This document shows positions 1-5,799 of a DNA stretch of 5,799 nucleotides, piece after piece. Below the pieces are notes generated by a model. That model saw nothing but the letters and a program-made list of their open reading frames with translations. It had not been told where the DNA came from and did no database searches. This stretch comes from Flavobacteriaceae bacterium UBA5079. GTDB taxonomy: Bacteria; Bacteroidota; Bacteroidia; Flavobacteriales; Flavobacteriaceae. The stretch is taken from the NCBI GenBank assembly GCA_002414705.1, contig DIAL01000147.1, positions 1-5,799 on the forward strand, in the 5' to 3' direction. A program made the translations under genes and the position numbers. Each line of letters opens with the position of its first letter. The stretch's first letter is position 1.

Positions 1-11
1 CTTGAAATTGC

Positions 12-19
12 TATTTTTG
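12..19 (+). promoter_or_regulatory. Candidate -7 promoter box for ffh
   Basis: The octamer TATTTTTG matches the Bacteroidota/Flavobacterium -7 consensus TAnnTTTG exactly and ends 25 bases before the ffh start codon, a normal distance for this group. The partner -33 TTG/TTTG element would lie about 17-23 bases further upstream, outside the window, so only half of the promoter can be judged. In AT-rich DNA such octamers also occur by chance. Confidence 0.45.
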
Positions 20-44
20 TGCCTCCTAAAATTGAAAGAAGACT

Positions 45-1376
45 ATGTTTAATAATTTAAGTGAAAAGTTAGATAAAGCGTTACACGTATTAAAAGGACA
101 CGGAAGTATTACGGAAGTAAACGTTGCCGAAACTTTAAAAGAAGTACGTAGAGCTCTTTTAGATGCCGATGTTAACTTTAAAATTGCTAAAGATTTTACC
201 GTTCGTGTAAAAGAAAAAGCATTAGGACAAAACGTATTAACTACGCTTCAGCCAGGTCAATTAATGGTTAAAATCGTTAAGGACGAATTAACCGAGTTAA
301 TGGGTGGCGATGCCGAAGGTTTAAATTTATCAGGTACACCAAGCATTATTTTAATGTCTGGATTACAAGGTTCTGGTAAAACGACTTTTTCAGGTAAACT
401 GGCAAACTTTTTAAAAACAAAGAAAACTAAAAAACCATTATTAGTTGCTTGTGATGTGTATCGTCCTGCTGCTGTAGATCAGTTGCACGTTGTAGGCGAT
501 CAAATTGGAGTTGAAGTTTATAGCGATAAAGGCAATACAGATCCAGTTGCCATTGCTCAAGCAGGTATTGCACATGCCAAAGCCAATGGTTTTAATGTGG
601 TTATTATTGATACAGCTGGTCGTTTAGCGGTTGATGAAGCCATGATGACTGAAATATCTAACATTCATAAAGCCATTCAGCCACAAGAAACTTTATTTGT
701 TGTGGATTCTATGACAGGTCAAGATGCTGTAAATACAGCAAAAGCCTTTAACGATGTCTTGAATTTTGATGGTGTTATCCTAACCAAATTAGATGGTGAT
801 ACACGTGGTGGAGCAGCTATTTCTATTAAATCAGTTGTAAATAAACCTATTAAGTTTATTGGTACTGGTGAAAAAATGGAAGCTATTGATGTGTTCTATC
901 CATCGCGTATGGCAGATAGAATTCTGGGAATGGGAGATGTTGTGTCTCTTGTTGAAAGAGCTCAAGAACAGTATGATGAGGAAGAAGCTAGAAAGCTTCA
1001 GAAAAAAATAGCCAAAAACCAATTCGGTTTTGATGATTTCTTAAAGCAGATTCAGCAAATTAAGAAAATGGGTAATATGAAAGATCTTATCGGCATGATT
1101 CCTGGTGCTGGAAAAATGATGAAAGATATTGATATTGATGATGATGCTTTTAATGGTATTGAAGCCATTATTCATTCTATGACACCTTTAGAGCGTACAA
1201 ATCCAGCGGTAATTAATGCCAGTAGAAAAAAACGAATTGGTAAGGGTTCAGGAACATCTGTTCAAGAAGTTAATCAGCTATTAAAGCAGTTTGACCAAAT
1301 GAGTAAAATGATGAAAATGATGCAAGGAGGTAAAGGAAAAGCCATGATGCAAGCTATGAAGAATATGCCTAGATAA
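45..1376 (+). CDS. ffh: Signal recognition particle protein Ffh (SRP54 GTPase)
   Basis: Ffh is the protein subunit of the bacterial signal recognition particle. With SRP RNA it binds hydrophobic signal sequences on ribosomes and delivers the complex to the receptor FtsY and the Sec translocon. The 443-residue product has the usual length and order. It has a helical N domain (about 1-90), then a G domain with P-loop GLQGSGKTT (106-114), DVYRPAA (137-143), DTAGR (189-193), TKLDGD (247-252) and RGG (254-256), and GTGEK (273-277). The M domain follows (about 325-443). Within it, 394-416 (RKKRIGKGSGTS and following) is the SRP-RNA binding helix-turn-helix, and the last 25 residues carry nine methionines, as expected of the signal-peptide groove. 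The ATG at 45 starts directly at the conserved N domain (MFNNLSEKLDKAL), with no strong Shine-Dalgarno, which is normal in Bacteroidota. It appears intact. The folD gene follows on the same strand after 100 bases. Identification is by motif and is very secure. Confidence 0.98.
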   Translation: MFNNLSEKLDKALHVLKGHGSITEVNVAETLKEVRRALLDADVNFKIAKDFTVRVKEKALGQNVLTTLQPGQLMVKIVKDELTELMGGDAEGLNLSGTPSIILMSGLQGSGKTTFSGKLANFLKTKKTKKPLLVACDVYRPAAVDQLHVVGDQIGVEVYSDKGNTDPVAIAQAGIAHAKANGFNVVIIDTAGRLAVDEAMMTEISNIHKAIQPQETLFVVDSMTGQDAVNTAKAFNDVLNFDGVILTKLDGDTRGGAAISIKSVVNKPIKFIGTGEKMEAIDVFYPSRMADRILGMGDVVSLVERAQEQYDEEEARKLQKKIAKNQFGFDDFLKQIQQIKKMGNMKDLIGMIPGAGKMMKDIDIDDDAFNGIEAIIHSMTPLERTNPAVINASRKKRIGKGSGTSVQEVNQLLKQFDQMSKMMKMMQGGKGKAMMQAMKNMPR

Positions 1377-1401
1377 ACTTTTGTAAATTATTATGTAGTA
1401 G

Positions 1402-1421
1402 CCTCGAGCGCAGTCTAGAGG
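1402..1421. repeat. GC-rich imperfect palindrome between ffh and folD
   Basis: The arms CCTCGAG (1402-1408) and CTAGAGG (1415-1421) pair with a single G/A mismatch around the six-base loop CGCAGT. It is a GC-rich island in an otherwise AT-rich 100-base spacer. No T-run follows on either strand, so it does not look like a classical intrinsic terminator. From memory, it resembles short palindromic intergenic repeats with a GACTGCGCTCGA-type core seen in many Flavobacteriaceae genomes. Only one copy lies in this window, so its repeat nature is not shown here. Confidence 0.45.
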
Positions 1422-1476
1422 TCTCTAAAAAAATATAATTTAATTTATAGGTTTCAACCAGACAAAAAATAATGCC

Positions 1477-2358
1477 ATGACAATATTAGATGGAAAAAAA
1501 GTAAGTAACGACATTAAAAATGAAATTACTGAAGAGGTGAAAAAAATGAAAGCTAAAGGAGAAAAAGTTCCTCATTTAGCAGCTGTTATTGTTGGAAACG
1601 ATGGCGCCAGTTTAACCTATGTTGCTAGTAAAGTGAGAGCTTGTGAACGTGTTGGTTTTGAATCTACCATGGTACGATTATCAAATACAACTAGTGAAAT
1701 TGAATTACTGGACAAAATTGAAGAGTTAAACGAAAACCCTGATATTGATGGATTTATCATTCAATTACCCTTGCCACCTCAAATAAATACTCAAAAAGTT
1801 TTAATGGCTGTGGATCCTGATAAGGATGTGGATGGTTTCCATCCCATGAATTTTGGTAAAATGGCCCTGGATATGTCTACATTTATTCCAGCAACACCAT
1901 TTGGAATTCTGGAATTATTAGATCGTTATAATGTTGAAACCAAAGGTAAACACACGGTCGTTATTGGTCGTTCGCATATTGTTGGTCGTCCTATGAGTAT
2001 TTTAATGGGAAGAAAAGGATTTCCAGGAAACTCAACAGTAACCATAACGCATAGTCACACTAAAAATATTACTCAAATAACCAGTCAAGCCGATATTATT
2101 ATTTCTGCTTTAGGTGTTCCTAATTTCTTGAAAGCTGAAATGGTTAAGGATGATGTGGTAATCATTGACGTTGGAATTACACGTGTTCCTGATGACAATG
2201 CAGCAAAAGGATATATTATTACAGGTGATGTAGATTTTGAAAATGTCAGTAAAAAAGCGAGTTTTATCACACCTGTTCCAGGTGGTGTTGGGCCGATGAC
2301 GATTGCCATGTTATTGAAAAACACACTTCTTGCGCGCGAGTTGCATCGTAAAAAGTAA
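1477..2358 (+). CDS. folD: Bifunctional methylenetetrahydrofolate dehydrogenase/cyclohydrolase FolD
   Basis: FolD is a cytosolic enzyme that oxidises 5,10-methylene-tetrahydrofolate with NADP+ and hydrolyses the methenyl product to 10-formyl-tetrahydrofolate, the one-carbon donor for purines and initiator tRNA. The 293-residue product is of normal length. The catalytic domain shows Y48-x3-K52 (YVASK), Q96 in IIQLPLPPQ, and PDKDVDGFHP (114-123) with the conserved aspartate at 119. The Rossmann domain carries GRSHIVGRP (164-172), whose arginine at 165 suits NADP binding. TPVPGGVGPMT (265-275) closes the active site. All expected catalytic residues are present. The ATG at 1477 begins the standard N-terminus (MTILDGKKVS); another ATG five bases upstream is out of frame. 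It lies downstream of ffh, and the next gene starts after only 17 bases, suggesting co-transcription with that membrane protein. A near-match to the -7 box (TAGGTTTC, 1448-1455) precedes it but lacks a -33 partner. Confidence 0.97.
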   Translation: MTILDGKKVSNDIKNEITEEVKKMKAKGEKVPHLAAVIVGNDGASLTYVASKVRACERVGFESTMVRLSNTTSEIELLDKIEELNENPDIDGFIIQLPLPPQINTQKVLMAVDPDKDVDGFHPMNFGKMALDMSTFIPATPFGILELLDRYNVETKGKHTVVIGRSHIVGRPMSILMGRKGFPGNSTVTITHSHTKNITQITSQADIIISALGVPNFLKAEMVKDDVVIIDVGITRVPDDNAAKGYIITGDVDFENVSKKASFITPVPGGVGPMTIAMLLKNTLLARELHRKK

Positions 2359-2375
2359 ACGCGTTATATTGCAGC

Positions 2376-3107
2376 ATGATTTCTTACCAAATAGCATCTG
2401 CAGTAAAAGTTAACCGCGTTACTATTGGCAGTGTTGAACATGTGCTACCAATACTATTAGCAATACTGTTTTGTATAGCTATTATTGCTATATCGAATCA
2501 AAAATTTAGTCAGCAACAAAAGGAAAAAACCTTGCACTATTTAGGAGTGTTTGTGTCTCTATCCATCATTGTTTTTCATACTTATTACATGAGTCTTGGC
2601 GGTTATAATTTATCAGAAGATTTACCGCTTTTTCTATGTAGTTTTCTTGCTTTGATTATCCCAATTTTTACACATTACAGAAAATACTGGATGTATGAAA
2701 TTCTCTTATTTTGGATAATTTCTGGAACATTGCAAGGTGTTGTTACACCTGATATTGCAATAGGATTTCCGAGTTTAGATTATTTTAGATATTGGATTGT
2801 GCATTTGGGTTTACTAACCATTATCTTTTATGCGACATTGGTTTTAAAAATGCGGCCAACATTAAAAAGTGTGTTTAAATCGTTTTTATCGCTTCAAGTT
2901 TATGCTGTTATTTTAGTGGGAATAAATTATGTGCTGGACGCTAATTATTCGTATTTAAATAGAAAGCCCGAATCAGCTTCAGCTTTAGATTATTTTGGTG
3001 ATTGGCCCAACTATTTATTAGTTATGGAAGCTATTTTAATTCCATTTTTCTTATTAATTTATCTACCTTTCTATCTTACTCGAAACAGAGCAAAAAAGAC
3101 TTCCTAA
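2376..3107 (+). CDS. YwaF/TIGR02206-family integral membrane protein, function unknown
   Basis: This 243-residue protein is strongly hydrophobic, with about seven predicted membrane helices (roughly 20-40, 53-71, 82-98, 105-125, 139-157, 168-187 and 212-234). Its motif pattern matches the TIGR02206 (Bacillus YwaF, intg_mem_TP0381) family as I remember it. These motifs are EDLPLFLC (81-88), SGTLQGVVTPD (116-126), GFPSLDYFRYW (130-140) with H143, NYVLDANYSYLNRKP (184-198), and DWPNYLL (209-215) near the last helix. Length is typical for the family, which lies in the inner membrane and has no established biochemical role that I know of. The tail is short and basic (RNRAKKTS), suggesting a cytoplasmic C-terminus by the positive-inside rule. 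The start is 17 bases after the folD stop on the same strand, so it probably belongs to the folD transcript. Family assignment is fairly secure; function is not inferred. Confidence 0.85.
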   Translation: MISYQIASAVKVNRVTIGSVEHVLPILLAILFCIAIIAISNQKFSQQQKEKTLHYLGVFVSLSIIVFHTYYMSLGGYNLSEDLPLFLCSFLALIIPIFTHYRKYWMYEILLFWIISGTLQGVVTPDIAIGFPSLDYFRYWIVHLGLLTIIFYATLVLKMRPTLKSVFKSFLSLQVYAVILVGINYVLDANYSYLNRKPESASALDYFGDWPNYLLVMEAILIPFFLLIYLPFYLTRNRAKKTS

Positions 3108-3120
3108 CGGAAATGGTTAT

Positions 3121-3139
3121 TTTTTATTTGGAATAAAAA
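3121..3139. repeat. Short all-AT hairpin in the 3108-3169 gap
   Basis: TTTTTATT (3121-3128), loop TGG, and AATAAAAA (3132-3139) form a perfect eight-pair stem made only of A-T pairs. The T tract comes first and the A tract second, and no T-run follows on the plus strand, so it is not a standard intrinsic terminator for the preceding membrane-protein gene. It overlaps the left arm of the longer inverted repeat by two bases. Confidence 0.35.
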
Positions 3140-3152
3140 CACGTACCTTTTG
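3127..3152 (+). promoter_or_regulatory. Weak candidate promoter for the lipoprotein esterase gene
   Basis: TACCTTTTG (3144-3152) resembles the Bacteroidota -7 box TAnnTTTG with one extra base, and TTTG (3127-3130) could serve as a -33 element. The 13-base spacing between them is shorter than the usual 17-23, which weakens the call. Transcription would begin only about 10 bases before the ATG at 3170. A separate promoter is plausible because the gene is unrelated to its upstream neighbours and follows a 62-base gap. Confidence 0.3.
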
Positions 3153-3169
3153 TTGAAATAACCAACCGT

Positions 3170-4909
3170 ATGAATTCCATTTCAAAATTAGCAATTCTGC
3201 TTTCTATTTTTATAGTTGCTTGCCAGTCAAAATCATCAGATATTTCATCTAAAGTTAATATTTCGGTATCGTATTCAGACGGTCTTAATCTTGAAAATCT
3301 TGATGGAAGATTACTGCTTATTCTAGCAGATAATAATAACGAAGAACCTCGATTTCAAGTTAGCTATAATGTAAATGCACAACCCATTTTTGGAAAAAAC
3401 ATCGATCAATTAAAACCAAATGAAAATGTTGTGTTTTCAAACACTGATTTTGGTTTTCCTTATGAATCACTTAAAGATGTAAAACCAGGAATTTACTACG
3501 TACAAGCACTCTTACATACATACGAAACTTTTAATTTATCTACAGGACAAACTGTTAAACTGCCAATGGATAATGGCGAAGGACAGCAATGGAATAAGTC
3601 TCCTGGAAATTTATATAGTAAACCTATTAAGATAGAAATCACGGAAAATGCGTTTCCTGAAATCCATATTGTCATGGATCAAGTTATCCCTCCAATAAAA
3701 GAACCAGAAGATACCGAATGGATAAAGCATATTAAAATGAAATCGGATTTACTGTCTGAATTTTGGGGACGAGACATTTATTTAGGTGCTCATGTATTAT
3801 TGCCAAAAGGATTTGATGAACATCCTGAAGCCAAATATCCACTAATGGTTTTTCAAGGCCATTTTCCAGCTGATTTTGGCGGATTTAGAACAACGCCTCC
3901 TGATCCGAATATGAAATCTGAATATTCTGATCGATTTGGTGTAGAAGGTTATAATATTATTCAGCAACAGGAAGCTTATGATTTTTATAAACGGTGGAAC
4001 GAACCGGAATATCCTAGATTTTTAATTATTGAAATTCAACATCCAACACCATATTATGATGATTCCTATGCTGTAAATTCAGCAAATCAAGGACCTTATG
4101 GAGATGCACTTACCTATGAATTAATTCCATATATTGAAAACATGTTTAGAGGTCAAGGTAAAGGATGGTCTCGATTTTTATATGGAGGCTCTACAGGTGG
4201 TTGGGAAGCTTTAGCAGTTCAAATTAAATACCCAACAGAATATAATGGCTGTTTTGCTGCCTGTCCAGATCCAATAGATTTTAGAGCGTATTGTTTAAAT
4301 AATATCTACGAAGATGATAATGCCTATTTCGCAAAATCCAATCATAATGTTGTTGAGATTCCAGGGCATAGAGATTATTTAGGAAATGTGAATGCTACCG
4401 TTAAAGATTTTAATCATTTAGAACTGGCTCTTGGCGATAAATCTAGATCTGGTGGACAATTTGATATTTGGGAAGCTACATATTCACCACAAGGAGCAGA
4501 TGGCTATCCAGAACGTCTTTGGGATAAATACACAGGAGATATCAATCATGAGGTGGCAGAATATTGGAAAGAAAATTATGATTTAAGATATATTCTAGAA
4601 CGCGATTGGGATAAATTAGGTGAAAACTTAAAAGGTAAAATACATATTTATTGTGGAGACATGGATAACTACTATTTGAATAATGCTGTTTACCTCATGG
4701 AAGATTTTCTTGAAAGTACTACAGATCCTTATTACGACGGAGAAGTTGCTTATGGAGATCGTGCAGAACATTGTTGGAATGGCGATCAAGAAAACCCAAA
4801 TTACATTTCCAGATTACGTTATAATAGTATGTACGTACCAAAAATTATGAAACGGATTATGGAATCTGCTCCAAAAGGTGCAGATTTAACAAGCTGGCGC
4901 TACAAATAA
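3170..4909 (+). CDS. Predicted lipoprotein serine hydrolase, esterase-like alpha/beta fold
   Basis: This 579-residue protein starts with a lipoprotein signal peptide: K6, a hydrophobic run (7-17), and a lipobox I15-V16-A17-C18. It should therefore be lipidated and anchored in the cell envelope. Residues about 28-168 look like a beta-rich N-terminal domain (DGRLLLILAD, EPRFQVSY, LKDVKPGIYYVQALL) of a kind found ahead of secreted esterase domains. The C-terminal part is an alpha/beta hydrolase of the esterase (PF00756-like) type. It has FQGH (228-231) as the likely oxyanion region and nucleophile elbow GGSTGG (339-344) with S341. The likely acid lies in CGDMDNYY (495-502; D497 or D499), and the histidine is H534 in RAEHCW. 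The triad looks complete, so it is probably active. Cysteines 495 and 535 sit beside the acid and the histidine and might form a disulfide. No SusC/SusD or glycoside hydrolase gene is near, so the substrate cannot be inferred; ester cleavage is likely, but a peptidase-like or non-catalytic role is possible. Start and lipobox agree well. Confidence 0.82.
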   Translation: MNSISKLAILLSIFIVACQSKSSDISSKVNISVSYSDGLNLENLDGRLLLILADNNNEEPRFQVSYNVNAQPIFGKNIDQLKPNENVVFSNTDFGFPYESLKDVKPGIYYVQALLHTYETFNLSTGQTVKLPMDNGEGQQWNKSPGNLYSKPIKIEITENAFPEIHIVMDQVIPPIKEPEDTEWIKHIKMKSDLLSEFWGRDIYLGAHVLLPKGFDEHPEAKYPLMVFQGHFPADFGGFRTTPPDPNMKSEYSDRFGVEGYNIIQQQEAYDFYKRWNEPEYPRFLIIEIQHPTPYYDDSYAVNSANQGPYGDALTYELIPYIENMFRGQGKGWSRFLYGGSTGGWEALAVQIKYPTEYNGCFAACPDPIDFRAYCLNNIYEDDNAYFAKSNHNVVEIPGHRDYLGNVNATVKDFNHLELALGDKSRSGGQFDIWEATYSPQGADGYPERLWDKYTGDINHEVAEYWKENYDLRYILERDWDKLGENLKGKIHIYCGDMDNYYLNNAVYLMEDFLESTTDPYYDGEVAYGDRAEHCWNGDQENPNYISRLRYNSMYVPKIMKRIMESAPKGADLTSWRYK

Positions 4910-4918
4910 GTCTTATTT
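4904..4918. repeat. Palindrome spanning two convergent stop codons
   Basis: AAATAAG (4904-4910) and CTTATTT (4912-4918) form a perfect palindrome around T4911. It contains the TAA stop of the plus-strand esterase (4907-4909) and the TAA stop of the minus-strand VOC gene (4913-4915). GCT (4899-4901) and AGC (4919-4921) can extend the stem past a two-base bulge. The core stem is all A-T with a tiny loop, so its value as a bidirectional terminator is doubtful. Part of the symmetry follows simply from two facing TAA codons. Confidence 0.35.
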
Positions 4919-5335
4919 AGCAAATAGCTGACTCATGTCTTTAAAAGCTTTAAACTCTAAAGCATTTCCTGCAGGATCATAAAAAAACATGATGGTTTGT
5001 TCGCCTACTAGACCTTCAAAACGAATATAAGGTTCTATGACGAATTGAATGTTTTTAGATTTTAAATGCGTTGAAAATTCTTGAAAATCATTCCAAGGTA
5101 AAACAACGCCATAATGCGGAACAGGAACCGATTTCCCATCCACACTATTGGTATGAATAGCTTCGTCAGATTTAGGTTTGTAGTGAATAACTAATTGGTG
5201 ACCGAAAAAATTAAAATCGACCCAATGGTCACTACTTCTGCCTTCTTCGCAATTTAAAACATCACGATAAAAAGTCCGGCAAGCTTCTAAATTATGAACA
5301 GGAATAGCAATATGAAATGGTGAAACTGTAGACAT
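4913..5335 (-). CDS. VOC-family (glyoxalase/extradiol dioxygenase-like) protein
   Basis: This 140-residue cytosolic protein has the two repeated beta-alpha-beta-beta-beta modules of the vicinal oxygen chelate fold. The first (about 5-52) runs from [21 protein letters not shown]; the second (about 72-131) runs from VPHYGVVLP to [12 protein letters not shown]. Candidate metal ligands are H8, H74 and E127, matching the two-histidine, one-carboxylate site of extradiol dioxygenase-type members; H46 ([11 protein letters not shown]) may also face the pocket. The [17 protein letters not shown] stretch fits the COG3565 group (predicted extradiol dioxygenase-like proteins), as I remember it. The substrate and even the reaction are unknown; isomerase or lyase activity is possible in this superfamily. 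The ATG at 5335 lies five bases after the rluF stop, so the two genes are almost surely co-transcribed, rluF first. Its stop faces the esterase stop three bases away. Family call is secure, function open. Confidence 0.88.
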   Translation of the reverse strand: MSTVSPFHIAIPVHNLEACRTFYRDVLNCEEGRSSDHWVDFNFFGHQLVIHYKPKSDEAIHTNSVDGKSVPVPHYGVVLPWNDFQEFSTHLKSKNIQFVIEPYIRFEGLVGEQTIMFFYDPAGNALEFKAFKDMSQLFAK

Positions 5336-5340
5336 ATAGT

Positions 5341-5799
5341 TTATCTTCTAGATTGTTTTGGAATAGTTTTGCTTAAAAATGTTTTAGAGGAATCTTCTAG
5401 CAAACGATTAAGTTCTGTGAATTCTGATTTGGTTAATTCTCTGTATTCTCCAACGGGAACATCTAATTTAATGTTCATAATCCGAACACGTTTTAGCGTT
5501 TCAACTTCATACGTCAAATATTCGCACATACGACGAATTTGTCTATTTAAACCTTGGGTTAAAATAATTTTAAACTCATGTGTTCCTAGTTTTTCAACAA
5601 TACACGGTTTGGTAGTTTTGTCTAGATCGTCTATATAAATCCCTCTAGACATGTATTCAATAAACGTTTGCGAAATAGGTTTATCTACCGTTACAATATA
5701 TTCCTTTTCGTGGTTGTTACTGGCACGCAATATTTTGTTTACAATATCACCATCATCTGTTAGGAAAATTAAACCTTCACTGGGTTTATCTAATCGCCC
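5341..5799 (-). CDS. rluF: 23S rRNA pseudouridine synthase RluF, 3' part (5' end outside the window)
   Basis: RluF converts a uridine (U2604 in E. coli numbering) of 23S rRNA to pseudouridine; the E. coli enzyme also acts on tRNA-Tyr. The frame is open to the right edge and gives 152 C-terminal residues beginning [14 protein letters not shown], the catalytic motif of the RsuA/RluB/RluE/RluF family. The catalytic aspartate is the fourth visible residue (codon 5788-5790). [39 protein letters not shown] and RIMNIKL follow and match RluF more closely than RluB, RluE or RsuA. A TTG at 5728-5730 is an internal leucine codon in NKILRA, not the start, because the conserved catalytic motif lies upstream of it. 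The missing 5' part should encode the rest of the catalytic domain and the N-terminal S4 RNA-binding domain. The C-terminus ends shortly after the catalytic domain, without the long basic tail of E. coli RluF. The VOC gene follows five bases downstream. Confidence 0.9.
   Translation of the reverse strand, partial: GRLDKPSEGLIFLTDDGDIVNKILRASNNHEKEYIVTVDKPISQTFIEYMSRGIYIDDLDKTTKPCIVEKLGTHEFKIILTQGLNRQIRRMCEYLTYEVETLKRVRIMNIKLDVPVGEYRELTKSEFTELNRLLEDSSKTFLSKTIPKQSRR

Larger units (their letters stand above)
3114..3164. repeat. 9-bp perfect inverted repeat around a promoter-like stretch
   Basis: TGGTTATTT (3114-3122) is the exact reverse complement of AAATAACCA (3156-3164); the 33 bases between hold a promoter-like stretch. 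The right arm ends five bases before the lipoprotein start codon. It could be an operator half-site pair, or a long-range stem formed in transcripts reading through from upstream. It could also be a chance match in AT-rich DNA. No regulator gene is nearby to support the first reading. Confidence 0.35.

Noticed and set aside
831..1022. Open frame of 63 codons on the minus strand inside ffh
   Set aside because: It is antisense to the conserved G-domain end and linker of ffh, has low-complexity phenylalanine/serine-rich content, and shows no gene-like context.
1448..1455. Possible -7 box TAGGTTTC upstream of folD
   Set aside because: The final G of TAnnTTTG is missing and no TTG lies 17-23 bases upstream, so it is not listed as a promoter.
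2085..2324. Open frame of 79 codons on the minus strand inside folD
   Set aside because: It is antisense to the conserved Rossmann and PVPGGVGPMT region, so it is a shadow of folD.
2360..2431. Near direct repeat CGCGTTA...ATTG...CAG before and just after the membrane-protein start
   Set aside because: Only a seven-base exact core (2360-2366 and 2415-2421) plus short scattered matches; the second copy is in coding sequence and the spacing differs. Chance is sufficient.
5369..5638. Open frame of 89 codons on the plus strand inside rluF
   Set aside because: It lies wholly antisense to well-conserved rluF sequence, and its product shows no recognisable family pattern.
5341..5730. A shorter reading of the rluF frame starting at TTG 5728-5730
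   Set aside because: The frame stays open to the window edge, and the conserved catalytic motif [11 protein letters not shown] lies upstream of this TTG, which encodes an internal leucine in NKILRA. The gene is edge-truncated, not short.
1..5799. New mobile, defence, CRISPR or toxin-antitoxin system
   Set aside because: All long frames belong to recognisable chromosomal families. I saw no repeat arrays, transposase motifs, target duplications, tRNA-like attachment sites or abrupt composition shifts.

Overview
The window looks like ordinary core chromosome of a member of the Bacteroidota, most likely a Flavobacteriaceae-type marine bacterium. The DNA is AT-rich and the genes lack strong Shine-Dalgarno sequences. 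A perfect Bacteroidota-style -7 box (TAnnTTTG) precedes the first gene. The protein variants (Ffh with DGDTRGG, FolD with GRSHIVGRP, RluF with [11 protein letters not shown]) also fit that group. This placement is inferred from sequence style and remembered family features, not from a search.

Layout, left to right. Positions 45-1376 (+) encode Ffh, the signal recognition particle GTPase. After a 100-base gap holding one GC-rich imperfect palindrome, 1477-2358 (+) encodes FolD, the bifunctional one-carbon folate enzyme. Seventeen bases later, 2376-3107 (+) encodes a seven-helix membrane protein of the YwaF/TIGR02206 family. A 62-base gap with inverted repeats and a weak promoter candidate leads to 3170-4909 (+), a predicted lipoprotein serine hydrolase (esterase-like) with a complete apparent catalytic triad. 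Two minus-strand genes converge on it: a VOC-fold metal-site protein (4913-5335), and upstream of it, five bases away, the 3' part of rluF (5341-5799), which runs off the right edge.

How the genes relate. ffh and folD are housekeeping genes whose adjacency I recall from other Bacteroidota; the membrane protein is probably co-transcribed with folD. The lipoprotein hydrolase is probably its own unit and has no SusC/SusD or other carbohydrate-locus partners in view. rluF and the VOC gene form a tight minus-strand pair. The esterase and VOC genes meet tail to tail with only three bases between their stop codons.

I found no mobile element, CRISPR array, tRNA, rRNA, phage gene or defence module, and no non-coding stretch over 300 bases. 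The least explained items are the secreted hydrolase of unknown substrate, the nested inverted repeats before it, the intergenic palindrome after ffh, and the rluF-VOC pairing. None amounts to a convincing new system on sequence alone.
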